Origin: Poronia punctata
Lineage: Eukaryota > Ascomycota > Sordariomycetes > Xylariales > Xylariaceae
NCBI GenBank assembly: GCA_022579005.1
Contig: MU401497.1
Location: forward strand, 161,782 to 225,781
Reading direction: 5' to 3'
DNA: 64,000 bases
Shown here in pieces: positions 25,200 through 36,208 of this stretch (within the stretch, counting starts at the first letter, position 1; each line of letters begins with the position of its first letter). A program made the position numbers and the translations under genes. Below the pieces are notes generated by a model. That model searched no databases. It had not been told where the DNA came from and saw only the letters and a list, made by a program, of their open reading frames with translations.

Positions 25200-26565
25200 G
25201 ATCACCCTCCGAGTGGGTAGAAGACTGCCATCCTGGTGGTTACCACCCCCTTTCACTTGGGCCACTACTTTTATGATGGTCAATGTAAGGTCGTCTGGAA
25301 CCTTGGAGATGGCGCCTACCTACTTATTCAACCATTGGTTGGCTCGTCATCTGAGAGATAAAGCTGTCTGTATGTCTTCTATCCCAAGCGCCCGTAGGCT
25401 ATGCCTACCGTATTTACTGCATTGTTTTTTGCAAGCGATTGATTATATACATATATGGCTATAAAACCCATGGTATCGGAAATATCAGGATCAACGAACC
25501 AGTCACGACACTTGTACACGAATGTCGCACCAAAGCAATGCTGAATATGTTACGTAGTTGATCACCGAATTCGAATACCATGGGTCTAATGGTGTTTTCA
25601 AGACTGCTTGGTGTTTGAGCCCTTGGGCCCAACTGTGAATCTTATGGTCGAAGAGCGTGCTCGATTCAAACCTCGGAGGCCATGGATGAAGATTCGCTAC
25701 CCGATATGTATGACAAGCCTATTCTCAAAGCCATCATTGTAGTCTAGTGTTCTTACGCGAGAACAGTACTGCCTACGGCGGCTCCCAGGCGGGGAACTTG
25801 CTTGTTGCTCCCCATGATATCGACTCGGAGACCAGAGAACCAGCTCCAGCAAGCGAAGGATGGGGAAGTCAGATCGATCTCGCCTCTGGTGCAGAGATTG
25901 TATGGTGAGCAGGATAAGTGGGCTCCTCAATATCTTTGCATTGGACAGCCGCTCGTCTACCCGACTGACTAAGCCAAAGGTATCAAGATCAAGTTATCCG
26001 AGACGGGTGGTGGTTAGTAAGTATTCCTTCAGATCGTGACTTTGGGGTATTTAGGGGTCAAAACCGAGTTTATCTGGATAGCTTATTTTCTTCGAGGAGC
26101 CACCGGCCTCCCGGGTTGATTCTTACCGGAGGGGTCAACAAAACCATCGACAACTGGAGATTCGGGGGCCTGGACTTTATTTAAGCTGATCACCGGGTGA
26201 CGCCCCTTCTCAGTGTTGTGGCATGAAACCGATACTGACCAAGATGACGACCACCGCCTCTCTTTAGCGGGCTATTTTGAACCGCTCCCGGACAGTCTTT
26301 ATCGGCATTGGAGGATGTCTGCACATTGTTGTAGGTACACCTAAAAGGAAACTTTACAAATTGTGAACTTGGAGGTATAGAGGATGGCAAGAAGCCGCTC
26401 GTGCTAAAGTACCTATATATCTATAGAGTACTTATTCGGCTAGCAAATACTAGGGAGGAAGCAACTTGCAAGATCACGACTGTCAAGGCTTGTTCGAAGA
26501 ATTCTTCAGTACGATCTCGCAAAGAGACTATCAGCTGCAGAGGCACTACGCGATTCGTTTGGAGA
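25200..26565 (+). pseudogene. Decayed SRPK-like serine/threonine protein kinase
   Basis: Homology survives across three frames with several stops and frameshifts, in the right kinase order. EDCHPGGYHPLSLG (about 25218-25259) is followed by KVVWNLGDGAY (Gly-loop) and WLARHLRDKAVCMSS (25336 on). FEYHGSNGVF then shifts frame to CLVFEPLGPTVNLMVEE (25605 on). At 25774-25782 the catalytic loop His-Gly-Asp reads Tyr-Gly-Gly before SQAGNLL. DKWAPQYLCIGQPLV (25911 on) and AKGIKIKLSETGG (the Mg-binding segment) follow. GVNKTIDNWRFGG (26131 on) and LVRRILQYDLAKRLSAAEAL (about 26483 on) close the C-lobe. In-frame TAG/TGA/TAA occur at expected Gln, Arg and other codons. Loss of the catalytic Asp and Gly-loop integrity means no activity. 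These kinases are a multicopy family in many filamentous fungi. Confidence 0.8.
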
Positions 26566-28236
26566 CGAAGATAGGAGTGGCTCGTCCGTGGACTTGAAGT
26601 TTCGTGTTTGCAAGGTACCTAATTATATCGCAGTGCTTTTTGCTTTTTGCTTTTTGATTCATTTGAATCTTAGACAGTCACTTACAACGGTGCGACTTAA
26701 ACCACACAGTACAGAATATGTACCTTAATTATGTAATCGATTCAGCATCTAACCACCTGCACCTGCCGAAACCCTCTTTGCAGCTGTCCAATGGTTAGTC
26801 AACCCCCACTTATGTTTCTGCAGAGTTCCATTGGTCAACATCTTATCTCCACTGCAATTTTTCTTCTATGCAAGGCTAACTTTTTCTTCTATAAATCTGC
26901 AGCCCATTCATTACCTGCCTACAAACTTCCTCTTCTTCCTCATCCTTCATTCTCAACCAATCTTCCAGCAGGAGAGAGATGGCTGTCTGTTAGGCGTTCA
27001 TGATGCTCCTCAACGCATTGCGCGCTTGTTATTGTTTGTCTTGTCTGCGCGCATGACCGCGAAGTATATGCAACTGGTAAGCAAAAAGTTCTACCTATTT
27101 TACCTCATTCCCCATGTTGGGCATGGTACTCTTTCCTTTCTACAACAATGGGCCGAACGGACCCTGCCTTGCTAGAAAAAAAGAGTGAACACCCCCCCAA
27201 AGACCTCTCCACTATCAGGATGACATCCATAAAATTGTCTTCTTTTCCCAACCGAATCGACCATGAGGAAATCGCGACTGTTCGGGCCTATGCCTGTTAC
27301 TTGCCAGTATATCTTGTCTGATATCATGCATTGCCAACGCGCTTGCGTGTTTGTTTGGCATTGCTATGTTATGTGGAGAGGGTCTTGATTTGCAGATGCC
27401 ATTTTTTGCTTCGATTCTGGCATGTTTGCTAACCTTGCACTCTTCTCAGATTTACACTGTCGATGATTGTTTCTACCGTGGCAGCGTAGGCGCAGCGCTT
27501 CAGGCCTACTAACCGTTGATTCAACCAGCACGGATTGCTCTGTGTAGTCCAATAGGTCAGTTTACCACTTTGATTTCTTTTTCTACTACCACATTTTACA
27601 TGATGAAATTTTCCACCCAACTATTCGCAGTTTCCACTCGAGCTTCATAGAGCCTATTTTGAAGCAGATGAGGGCCCAATCCTTCCTTGGATGTCTGATT
27701 AGATGTCACCTTCTACCTTTTTGCAATCGTTTTGCCAAGTTCTGAAGCTGATACAATTACTCATAGGTCCTCAAGACGATGCTCAACATTGACCAATTCG
27801 TAAACGACTCTACCATACGGAATATAGTTGATGTAGATAGAAAGAATGAACAACTTGTTATCCAAGATATATCCAATTGTCGGTCGTGTCGCGTCCGTTT
27901 CTGAATATTGCATTTGCCTGGTGACTGTAATACCGCGTAGAGGTGGGAGAGGACACGCGCATGCGGCCTTATCGTCAACCAAGAGACACCATAATGTTAA
28001 TACATGTGACGATGCTCCAATGCCGGCTCAATAACGTCTTAACTTGGTGAGTGAACACCTTTGCCAACAGGGTACAATCTTGATTATTGTCGACAAGTTA
28101 CAGTTGATCAAAAGTCTGGCACGAACAAACCACCTCACATTAGACCTGTACGTCCCTCCAGCAAGCCAGCTCGAGCCGTACCCTCAGATTAAAGACAACA
28201 TCAGCCTCCCAAAAATACACTTGCAAACACAAAATC
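26566..28236. other. Intergenic between kinase relic and cupin gene
   Basis: A pyrimidine-rich stretch occupies about 26840-26990. Open frames at 26791-27175, 27364-27620 and 27757-28034 have no recognisable features. I see no gene, though an unrecognised non-coding or decayed gene is possible. Confidence 0.4.
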
Positions 28237-28701
28237 TCAAGAACTCTTCTTCTCACTCCCCTTCGGTTCCCACCCAGTCTCCGCCATCTCAAAACTCTCA
28301 AACGTAAACGCCGGCGCAACCGTACATCCGACCAGGGTCCAATCACCCAAACTCAACGCATGCTGCCACTCATCCCTCTGCACGACAACCTGCGGCCTCT
28401 CCCCTTCCGTCAGGTTCGGCCCGAGAACCACATCCCGAACAGGCGAGCCATCATTATGCGATAACGAGAGCTGCAGGGGCGCGCCCGCGTAGTAGTGCCA
28501 TATTTCCACTGCGTCGCGCACGCGGTGCCAGTGAGAGAGACCGGATGCCCCTTCGAGTAGGTAGTAGATGCTTGTGCTGTGGGCTCGGTCGCTTGATGGC
28601 AGGACGGATGGGTCCCGGAATGTTTCGGTGAAGTAGCCCTTTTCCGGGTGCGGTTGGAGGCCTAGGGCTGCGATTACGTCTTTTGCTGTGAGGGATGACA
28701 T
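28237..28701 (-). CDS. DUF985 cupin-fold protein
   Basis: Single-exon 154-residue protein of the small cupin DUF985 family (beta-barrel, uncharacterised enzyme or sugar-binding role). Landmarks are VIAALGLQPHPEKGYFTETFRDP, STSIYYLLEGASGLSHWHRV with the metal-type His pair, EIWHYYAGAPLQL, VVQRDEWQHALSLGDWTLVGCTVAPAF and FEMAETGW. Its length matches the family and the ATG follows an A/G-rich leader. No signal peptide, so probably cytosolic. The coding sequence is clean and the call is firm at family level; the substrate is unknown. Confidence 0.92.
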   Translation of the reverse strand: MSSLTAKDVIAALGLQPHPEKGYFTETFRDPSVLPSSDRAHSTSIYYLLEGASGLSHWHRVRDAVEIWHYYAGAPLQLSLSHNDGSPVRDVVLGPNLTEGERPQVVVQRDEWQHALSLGDWTLVGCTVAPAFTFESFEMAETGWEPKGSEKKSS

Positions 28702-30182
28702 TTTTTCTTTCTTTCTTTCTTCGGGGCTGTGATGGATGGATGACGTTTTTTGAAACCTGTGTGCTTAGCAGGTCGGACTTTTTCTCGTTCGAATGTCGAC
28801 GGTTCGGTTCGGTTCGGTCCTTTCGGTGGAAGGGATGGATATTTCCGTGTCCGAGGAGCAGGATGTGATGTGATGTGATGTGTGATGTGACGAATTATCC
28901 GTAAGCACGTATGTGTAGGCAGGTTACGGAACCACGGTGCTTTGCTTTTAATTTTCCACGTGGGAAGGTTGTCGGATGACGTGGTCTCCCTCCTTCTTTC
29001 CCTCGGTGGAGATTCCAAATGAATACACGTAACGACAGGTGGCCACGACTAGGTACTCGTAGTCAGGTGAAGACTGTTGTTGGCAAAACGGTCAACTACG
29101 TCAGTTACGAAACGAAAAAACACACAGACGTAGCAAGAGGAGCAGGAAACTTGGATGTACTGCGATGCGATGCGAAGCTTTCCGGAAGGAGTGATGTATA
29201 AATTTGGAAACCACGGAGAATCGAGGTGGGGACGGACAGACAGACGGCGAAGGGGGGAGATGAAGAACAGCAAGTTTAAAGTTAAAGAAACAGATAGGTA
29301 TTTCGATTACTTACATTGATATCTGTCAAATATCTGACTTTGATCTGATCTATTACTCCGTTTGTTTATCTGTAGGTTATCTACCCAAGCAACCAACTAG
29401 TCGGGACTGTAGCAGTGACGACGGATAGACGATGTTGGCAATATCGGGAATAATGAGATGAGAAGTCGTCTTAAGATTTATCTGTCTGTATGTCTGTCTG
29501 GTAGTATGTAATCAGGGTAGCAATAGAGGCGGGGAGGTAGGTGGGGGCGGGGCAGAGAGGGGAATGTCGATGAGTGGTCCGATGAGATAGATGTGTGTGT
29601 GTGTGTGTGACGTTGAGCTAAATAAACGCGGAAATTATCATCTAAGAAAGCAAATTGAGTGTTGGAAAATGGGGACACAACTTTAGTCCGGGCTAGGAAC
29701 TTGCAAGTCACATCTGAGGGCGGAAGAGGGGGCGGAGGGGCGGGATCGACAACAACAGCAGCGGGATCAATATCTCAAGTTAGCCACATTAACGGGAAAT
29801 TGGAGGACGAAGATAGGAAGACGGCGGAGGGGAGGAGCGGAAGAATAGGTATGTTAATCTATTACTTCAATGAGTAGTCTATAAGGTGGTCTAACATAAG
29901 ATTCAACCCCATCCCGCTGCTCCATCGTTCAGGTTAGGTAGGTATTTTATGCAAGGTCCCTGGCAGCCCGGGCTACAATATGACGACTGATCTAGGTCAG
30001 TTAGGTCGTCCTGGAGCATCGTTTTATTTAGCACGGGACAGGATTAGACGATTCAAGGAACATTTTCGAATATGTAATGGATTCGTACAAACACATATTT
30101 TGGTATAAACATACGTAAAGGCACCGCGCACCGTGTTTTGGTTCTCATAGCAAGTAGTCGTCGTCATCATCATCAATAGAAA
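28702..30182. other. Intergenic; cupin promoter and HbrB 3' side
   Basis: Contains a (GATGT)n tract near 28860-28885 and a (TG)n microsatellite at 29592-29609. The open frame at 28674-29018 is low complexity and upstream of the cupin ATG. No gene seen. Confidence 0.45.
29592..29609. repeat. (TG)n microsatellite
   Basis: Nine consecutive TG dinucleotides in intergenic sequence. Confidence 0.95.
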
Positions 30183-32909
30183 TCATCCCCTTACACCAAC
30201 GCCTTCCTGTACCCCTTCGTGCAGAGCACTGCTGGACCGATTATTATCTGGCCTTTTAACCCTACCTCCAACGATTCCCCTCCTGTTTCGTCCCGTTCTT
30301 CCTCTACCTAGCCAATTCAACTTGAGTAGCCGTCCAAGCTCGGATATCATCCTCGTCGGTTCGTCCGCCCCGTTGGCACCCGCAATCAGACCGATTCCTG
30401 CGCCGCTGCCTACACTGGCCAAAACGCTCATACACTGTAGCAAGCGGCCAGCCATTTCTGTCACTTGCTTGCTATCCTCTACATTCTGTTCGCGCAAGCT
30501 GCCCAACGTCTCCCGCGACCTGTCACCGTCTCTCATCTGTGGCGTAAAAGGTCGTAGGAGAGTGCTACCGTTGGCCGACGCCGGATCGGACGCACCACTC
30601 CCGAAAGACACGTTACTGATCGCTCGGCTTCTCGATGGGTTCGAATCGTTGCCAAACACCGTCGTCGAGGTCGAGTTGTAACTGGCCACGCTAGGGTCCA
30701 GAGACATGGCCGTACCGGGACGTGCTGCAAAGCTTTCCGACGGCGACGTCGACAGCGACGTTACGTCGCTCGCTGCTGCTGGGGATGCCAAGGCGAGTGG
30801 GGAAAGCGAATACGGCAGATGTTCGAGCGAGAGTCGAGAGAATATGGCCTTCAGCTTTTCGTACCGTGGTAGGATCAGTATATCACGATAGGCTGCTAGC
30901 ACAATCTGTCGTACCTCGGGAAGAGGATGTGCCGGAGACAGGTAAGCAGAAAGATCCGGGCCTGTCTGACCCGTCGGACCGGGTGGCATGCCCCCTGGCG
31001 TGCTTGGAGTGGCGGCCCTAGAGTTCAGTGCGCCGGACCAGAAATCACGTGCTTGCTGTGGCGACAACAGCGAGCCGGCCCCCGAGAACTCGAGGTCCAA
31101 TGGTAAGAAGACGGCTTGCAAATATGGCAGAATGTTGGTAAACGTGATGACCCATAACTCCACGAGCGCTGGTATCACCCTGTCCTCCGAGGTTTGTCGT
31201 AGAGCATGGTCCAGCGAGGCGAATCCGGTCCTGAGGAGGTCGAGCAGGTCCTCGATCAGGCTGTGGGCGGCACGGCGTTGTATGCAATACTGGATGTGCA
31301 TCGTTACAACTCGGTTGAGGTCCTCAACCGGTTGCCGCACATCCTCTCCCTCGAAGACGACGAGTAATTTCGCCTTGAGATAGGGCCATGCATCGTCCAA
31401 GGCCATGCTATTTAGTCCGTACTTGGCCGAGTCCACAGGCTCGTGGAAATAGCCCGCGACGTTAACTGCCGAGCCGAGACTCCCTGGGCCCGGCCACTCG
31501 GAGCCGGGGACGATGCCGACCTCGCTATCATGTTGTCGTAGAACGTCGCTGAGCTTCTCTTCTTTTCTCTTCTCCCGCAACGCCCGACCGCCGTGCCGCA
31601 AATCAAGGCCGCTCACACTCTTCCCTAGAGCGCTATTTGGCCCAGGACTCGGCGGTGGGTGAAAATTGTACAGACTCGAGGGCGCGTGGGGGTCAACGGG
31701 ACGGGAGTTGCTGGCAGCAGACGATAGTGGGAGATGGTACTCCTCTTTACTGCTGAGCTTATGTTTCTGTCGCGAGAGAAAGTGGTGTTTCCGCTCCTTG
31801 TCCTTCTCTTTCTCCTTCTCCTTTCCTTCTCTCTCGACTGGGGACTCTACGTGTCGGACGGTGGCCGTGGACGAATTAGCCAAGTTATAAAACGACTGTG
31901 AATCGGCGAGGCTGGTCGTGCTGTAGTTCCCCCGCTGAAGCGATGCGAGAGCGGACCCGATCTTGCCGGGGCTGGGCAAGGGGCGTTCCTTGGACTCCCC
32001 CTTGGTATCGATTTTCTTAGGCCGTGAGAACAACTTGACCTTGGACTTTTCCGATTTGGCCGGCTTTTCGGGTATTGGGGGTGGGGGCATGGAGGATTCC
32101 TGAATTGTCGGCACGGGAGACGTCGTTTGCGACGCTGTCCTAGGAAAGGCGATGTTTGCCGCGGCAGTGGCAGCTGCAGCATGGCTTCCCAACAAGCCAT
32201 TGCGATATCCCTGACTCCCAAACCCGTTGTCGCGCGGCGCGCTGGCCTCGGTCAAACTAAGCATGGGCGGACTGCGTGGTCCAGGAGTCGGCTTGGGCGT
32301 CGGTCGTTTAGAGCTGTCATTCTGTTCGGCACCAGGAAAAGGCACAGTCTGTGAACGATGGCGACTGTGTTGGTGTTGCGGTTGCGATTGTGGCTGTTGC
32401 TGTTGCTGCTGCTGCTGGTTTTGCTGCTGTTGTGCCTGCATAGCAGCCTGGGCAGCGATCTGGCTAGCCGAGGGCGAGGCCGTCGACTGGGACATACTGA
32501 CTTGCGACAGGTTCGACATACTGGCGGAAGGCAGGCTAGGTTCGAACAAGCCGGGGTTTTGCGACAGCCTCCGAGCAGCACGGGCAGGTGGTAGGGTCAG
32601 TGGAGATGCATTGCGAGTGGCCGGCGCCTCGGTGGAAGGACGGCCGGGACGGGAGAAGTTCTGCGGGCTTCCTCGGCCCGGTGGGCTGGGAAAGGACGGG
32701 CTGGTGAGAGTGACTGGAGTCTGAGGTCCTCGCGACTTGGAAACGGAAATGGTGTCGCTATTCGGGGACGTGTCGATTCGGCGAATCATAGGTCGAGCCG
32801 GCGCAGCGGCAGCGGCAGCAGTAGCGGCGGCATTGGGAGTGTTTGTCGAGTTGGTGAGATGGGGCGAGAAGCTCCCGGGGGCCCTCGGTTGAGGCCGTGA
32901 GGGCTGCAT
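30183..32909 (-). CDS. hbrB: HbrB/Bit61/PRR5-family TORC2 subunit
   Basis: Uninterrupted 908-residue frame. HbrB-like proteins are accessory subunits of TOR complex 2, acting at the plasma membrane in actin polarity, sphingolipid control and hyphal branching. The N-terminal 440 residues are Ser/Pro/Ala-rich and disordered, with a Gln tract near 165-180 and a charged KEKEKEKDKERKHHF segment. The conserved domain spans roughly 450-720: KLSDVLRQHDSEVGIVPGSEW, YGLNSMALDDAWPYLKAKLL, LNRVVTMHIQYCI, LRQTSEDRVIPALVELWVIT, LPYLQAVFLPLDLEF, and after an insert ILPRYEKLKAIFSRL. The C-terminus is again Ser/Thr-rich, ending in a basic segment. Lack of introns over 2.7 kb is normal for the gene. Start chosen at MQPSRPQPRAPGSF, the first in-frame ATG. 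Confidence 0.9.
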   Translation of the reverse strand: MQPSRPQPRAPGSFSPHLTNSTNTPNAAATAAAAAAPARPMIRRIDTSPNSDTISVSKSRGPQTPVTLTSPSFPSPPGRGSPQNFSRPGRPSTEAPATRNASPLTLPPARAARRLSQNPGLFEPSLPSASMSNLSQVSMSQSTASPSASQIAAQAAMQAQQQQNQQQQQQQQPQSQPQHQHSRHRSQTVPFPGAEQNDSSKRPTPKPTPGPRSPPMLSLTEASAPRDNGFGSQGYRNGLLGSHAAAATAAANIAFPRTASQTTSPVPTIQESSMPPPPIPEKPAKSEKSKVKLFSRPKKIDTKGESKERPLPSPGKIGSALASLQRGNYSTTSLADSQSFYNLANSSTATVRHVESPVEREGKEKEKEKDKERKHHFLSRQKHKLSSKEEYHLPLSSAASNSRPVDPHAPSSLYNFHPPPSPGPNSALGKSVSGLDLRHGGRALREKRKEEKLSDVLRQHDSEVGIVPGSEWPGPGSLGSAVNVAGYFHEPVDSAKYGLNSMALDDAWPYLKAKLLVVFEGEDVRQPVEDLNRVVTMHIQYCIQRRAAHSLIEDLLDLLRTGFASLDHALRQTSEDRVIPALVELWVITFTNILPYLQAVFLPLDLEFSGAGSLLSPQQARDFWSGALNSRAATPSTPGGMPPGPTGQTGPDLSAYLSPAHPLPEVRQIVLAAYRDILILPRYEKLKAIFSRLSLEHLPYSLSPLALASPAAASDVTSLSTSPSESFAARPGTAMSLDPSVASYNSTSTTVFGNDSNPSRSRAISNVSFGSGASDPASANGSTLLRPFTPQMRDGDRSRETLGSLREQNVEDSKQVTEMAGRLLQCMSVLASVGSGAGIGLIAGANGADEPTRMISELGRLLKLNWLGRGRTGRNRRGIVGGRVKRPDNNRSSSALHEGVQEGVGVRG

Positions 32910-33780
32910 TATCTGAGACGCATATATCTAATAACGCCGAGGGTCGGAATATCGGATTTCGGACTGGTTCTCAAGCGTTGCCGACCTCGTGTAAGGGGGG
33001 CTTTACATGTACAGCTGAGGATCACATGGATAGTCGATGTCGTAGGTACGAAGCAAATGCTTTTAGCTTGCTGTCGCATGCGCTTACGAGTACAAAGTTG
33101 ACTGATGCGGGTCCGGGGCGCAATTATAGGAAATCAAAAGCGAAATAGGACATGAATAAGGAGACGGTCAGGTTGGGGGAAGTTGGGCACGGGTACGTTC
33201 TGTCGCGCAACGTTTGCAAAGTCAGGGAGAGATTGAGTGATGTTTTTGATGCTGATGCCAATTGTAGCTTTTGCTAACTGCGGGTGTTACGTAGACTTCT
33301 GTAGGTCCCTATAAACATCTTTTACCCCAGCCCCTTGACGGGTGAGTGGGGACGTTTTCAGCCCACCAACTTTTAATACGTGCACAGTAAAAGGGTCACT
33401 TTTTCAGCTGCCGTCAAAACAACCTTGACACGCTTGAGTCTAAATTCCGTAATACAGATAGGTTCTAACCCAGAATAGATTAGACTGATACATCTTCCTA
33501 GCAGGTAAAAAAGGGGAAGTCCCACGGTTGCTACAAGTAATCATTTTATACTCGTAGAAATGTTTGTATCAACTTTTACATTTTAATAATGCACATATCA
33601 GTCACATAGTCAAAGAACATTGTCAGTATTTATTATTCAAAATAGATAGAATGTGTGTAGTGTAGAGGTAGGTAGTTTTGTTATCCAATCTATATATCTA
33701 TCAGAGTAATAATCTCTTTTTTGCGTTCGTCTATCCTAGAGAATCGAGGTACCTACTCACCTCACTTACCATTCATTCAT
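32910..33780. other. Intergenic, HbrB promoter
   Basis: No gene seen. TAGGTA-type motifs and AT-rich blocks are present. Confidence 0.45.
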
Positions 33781-34008
33781 TCATTCTTCCTCCTCCTCAG
33801 GCACAGGGTCCATAGGGGCAGGACGTGGTCGCAGCCTTCGTCTCATCACTCTTTCCACCTCGCTCCTTCTCACCCTGATGACTTCGTACTCGGGGGCGGA
33901 CAAGGAAGAGGAGGAGGTGGTGGTGGATGAGCTTATTCTCATGTCAGTGCGTATCATTCTGCGCTTCAGTCTCTTACAAGGCGTCTCTTTGCTCATCATG
34001 CAACCCAT
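33781..34008 (-). CDS. Candidate 75-residue protein with N-myristoylation/palmitoylation signal
   Basis: Begins MGCMMSKETPCKRLKRRMIR. Gly2 with Ser6 fits the N-myristoyltransferase pattern, Cys3 (and Cys11) could be palmitoylated, and the basic cluster after it resembles a dual membrane-targeting module. A Thr/Ser run follows, then EYEVIRVRRSEVERVMRRRL, a possible amphipathic helix, and an acidic end PVPEEEEE. The ATG lies in AAAATGG, a good fungal initiation context. I know of no named family, and no neighbour suggests a role. It could be a chance open frame; support is motif, context and composition only. Confidence 0.45.
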   Translation of the reverse strand: MGCMMSKETPCKRLKRRMIRTDMRISSSTTTSSSSLSAPEYEVIRVRRSEVERVMRRRLRPRPAPMDPVPEEEEE

Positions 34009-34767
34009 TTTAGCTTTTTTAGTTTTGTGAAGTTGGGATGCTGGAGAGGGTTTTTTCTATCTTTTTGGTTTGTGGTAAAAAGGAGACTGGCTTGTAAGAG
34101 AGCTCAAGGCAGATCTTGAATCAAGGGTTGGTTGAAGACCCCTTGATGAATTGGTAGGTAGGTAGATGTGTGGTTTATGGTGATGGACTAATCTGATGAG
34201 CAAGAAGGAGAATTATACATACAGGCTCGATGGCCTATTTATATTAAATCCACATTGTAGATAATCCCTATTGTGAACTGGTCAATGGAACAGGTTCTTT
34301 GTCTTGACTTTGAAACACCCATTGTAACGCCAACCATGGCAAGTCTATTATCACAGTACAATCAGACATTGTAATGCATCAAAGGACGGTAAATGGTAGT
34401 TGGGATAATGCATTGTTTGATTTGTTGTCGGCAATGCCGACATTTGTTCCTTTGACGACACATACAACTTTCATAGATGAGATGGAGAGGTGGCAACTGC
34501 CCTGAGCCTAAGTCGCTCTATATACAATATGTGAACAGGAAGCTTCTGTTATGTCGTTAGTCCGAAGACGATATCTTCGAGATAAGGTGTTGCTGTATTG
34601 GAAAAGCTATTGTATTACAGAACAGACTGTCTATCAACTGCGAGATTCAATGTCACAGCATAATCTCCTCAAGCCAGACAGAGCCAGACAGAGCCAGTCA
34701 TCTTCAGACATAGTCCTTCTACTAGCCAACGAGGTTTACAAGTCCTTTATATCCATGTTGATAGCAA
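34009..34767. other. Intergenic, 3' side of the aminopeptidase
   Basis: Contains a 17-base palindrome TGTCGGCAATGCCGACA (about 34426-34442) and three tandem AGCCAGACAG-like units near 34674-34700. The plus-strand open frame 34551-34805 overlaps the aminopeptidase's last exon and is not supported. Confidence 0.45.
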
Positions 34768-36208
34768 TTAGAAGTATGAAGCTTCGACCAAGAAGCCGAC
34801 AGTGAGCTGTACGGGAATTGTCAGTCTTGAGTTGGCAGGCGTAGAATAGCAACGAGGGAAGGGCGTTACCTTGGCGTGTTCATAGACATGGCCGAAGTCG
34901 ACGGTTGACACGGTGTCTTGAGACGAGTGGATATAAGGGGAAGAGTCTCGAATGTTCTCGTCACAGACATAGGCAGCCGGGTATCCAGCAGAATAAGCAG
35001 ACGCGCTAAATATCGATCAGTTCCCTCTTAAGCTTGAAACTGGGTCCGATGTGGATGGATCATGGGTAAGGAGAAATAAGAATGAAGATTATGGGAACGA
35101 TATCACGTACTGGTCGCTGCATGCATAACCACATCTATCAGTCGATAGAGGCAGACTAGAATAGACGGGAACAAGCTTCTGGATGAAGCTGGTCAGGCCG
35201 GAATCGGCATAGTCCGTGTATACGGCGATGACGTTGTTGGGCGAGTAGCCCGTCATATCCTGGTTCATGACGGCCAACACGTCGACGCCGCTGCGGGAGT
35301 ATGTGTTGAAGACGTCGCGCGAGCCGAGAAGGCCTCCTTCCTCGCCTGAGTAGAAGTGGAATTCGAGCGTATTCTCAGGGGCGTATTTTGCTGCCGCGAG
35401 AACGCGAAGGGCCTCGAGCACGACAACGACACCCTTCTCATCTTGTCAGTGCCTATTCTTATTCGTCATGTACGTTTAGGAGATGGATGGACTAACAGAA
35501 GCATTATCGTCGGCACCAGGGGCCCGACCTGAAGTTGAAGTGCCGATAGAGTCATAATGAGCCGATACAACGACGACGCTGCTAGACGAACCCGGAATGG
35601 TTGCGATGACGCTCGGCTGGTTGTACGAGTGGGTGACCTTCTTGACCTTGATGGCTGAGTTGGCCGATGCGGCGCTCACGACGGTGTTGTACATCCACGT
35701 TGCGCTGCTTGAAGCGTAAGAGCCCTTGTAATACCGATTGTAAAAGTCGGCGAGTGAATTCACCCATGACTCAAGGTTGCTCTGTTTGATGTTGCTGATC
35801 AGACCGTTGGCTTCGGATTGATGGCTTGCCCCTGAAGGGAAGGCTGCTGCAGTCTTTAGCTGGGCTCTTCGGGCTGCTCCCATTGACTCGAGTTCCTGGA
35901 AGACGTGTTAGTCGAACTGTGTACTGCTATGACGGCAACTCCATTCCAGTCTCAGAGGTATCCGGAATAACTGCACATACCATGGTATCGGTGATGTCCA
36001 TGAAGCCGATGCGCTTCGAGGTGAGCTTCTCGAACTTCTCCTCTTCTGTCATCCATGTTCCAGGGTCATCTTCAGATGTCTTGACGAGACGAAGCCCAGC
36101 GTCCGATCCGCTGAGTATAGGTCTCGGATCCGAGGCGACGGCAGCGAGAGTCAATCGGGCTTGTAGGAGAGCCACTCCCAACACTGCTAACTTTGAAACT
36201 CCCACCAT
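34768..36208 (-). CDS. Secreted M28-family (leucine) aminopeptidase
   Basis: Zinc exopeptidase that removes N-terminal residues from peptides outside the cell. Exons, in coding order, are 35981-36208, 35497-35895, 35111-35433, 34870-35005 and 34768-34806; all phases agree and give 374 residues, the usual family length. A signal peptide, MVGVSKLAVLGVALLQARLTLA, precedes a propeptide. Two-zinc site residues, by sequence position: His189 (SAHYDSIG), Asp205/206 (GADDNAS), catalytic Glu240 and ligand Glu241 (SGEEGG), Asp268 (MNQDMTG) and His343 (PYIHSSQDT). The last exon codes only LTVGFLVEASYF, which restores the conserved family C-terminus. All catalytic residues are present, so it should be active. 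It stands alone. Confidence 0.93.

Noticed and set aside
34551..34805. 84-codon plus-strand frame
   Set aside because: Overlaps the last exon and intron of the aminopeptidase antisense, with a tandem repeat inside; no features.
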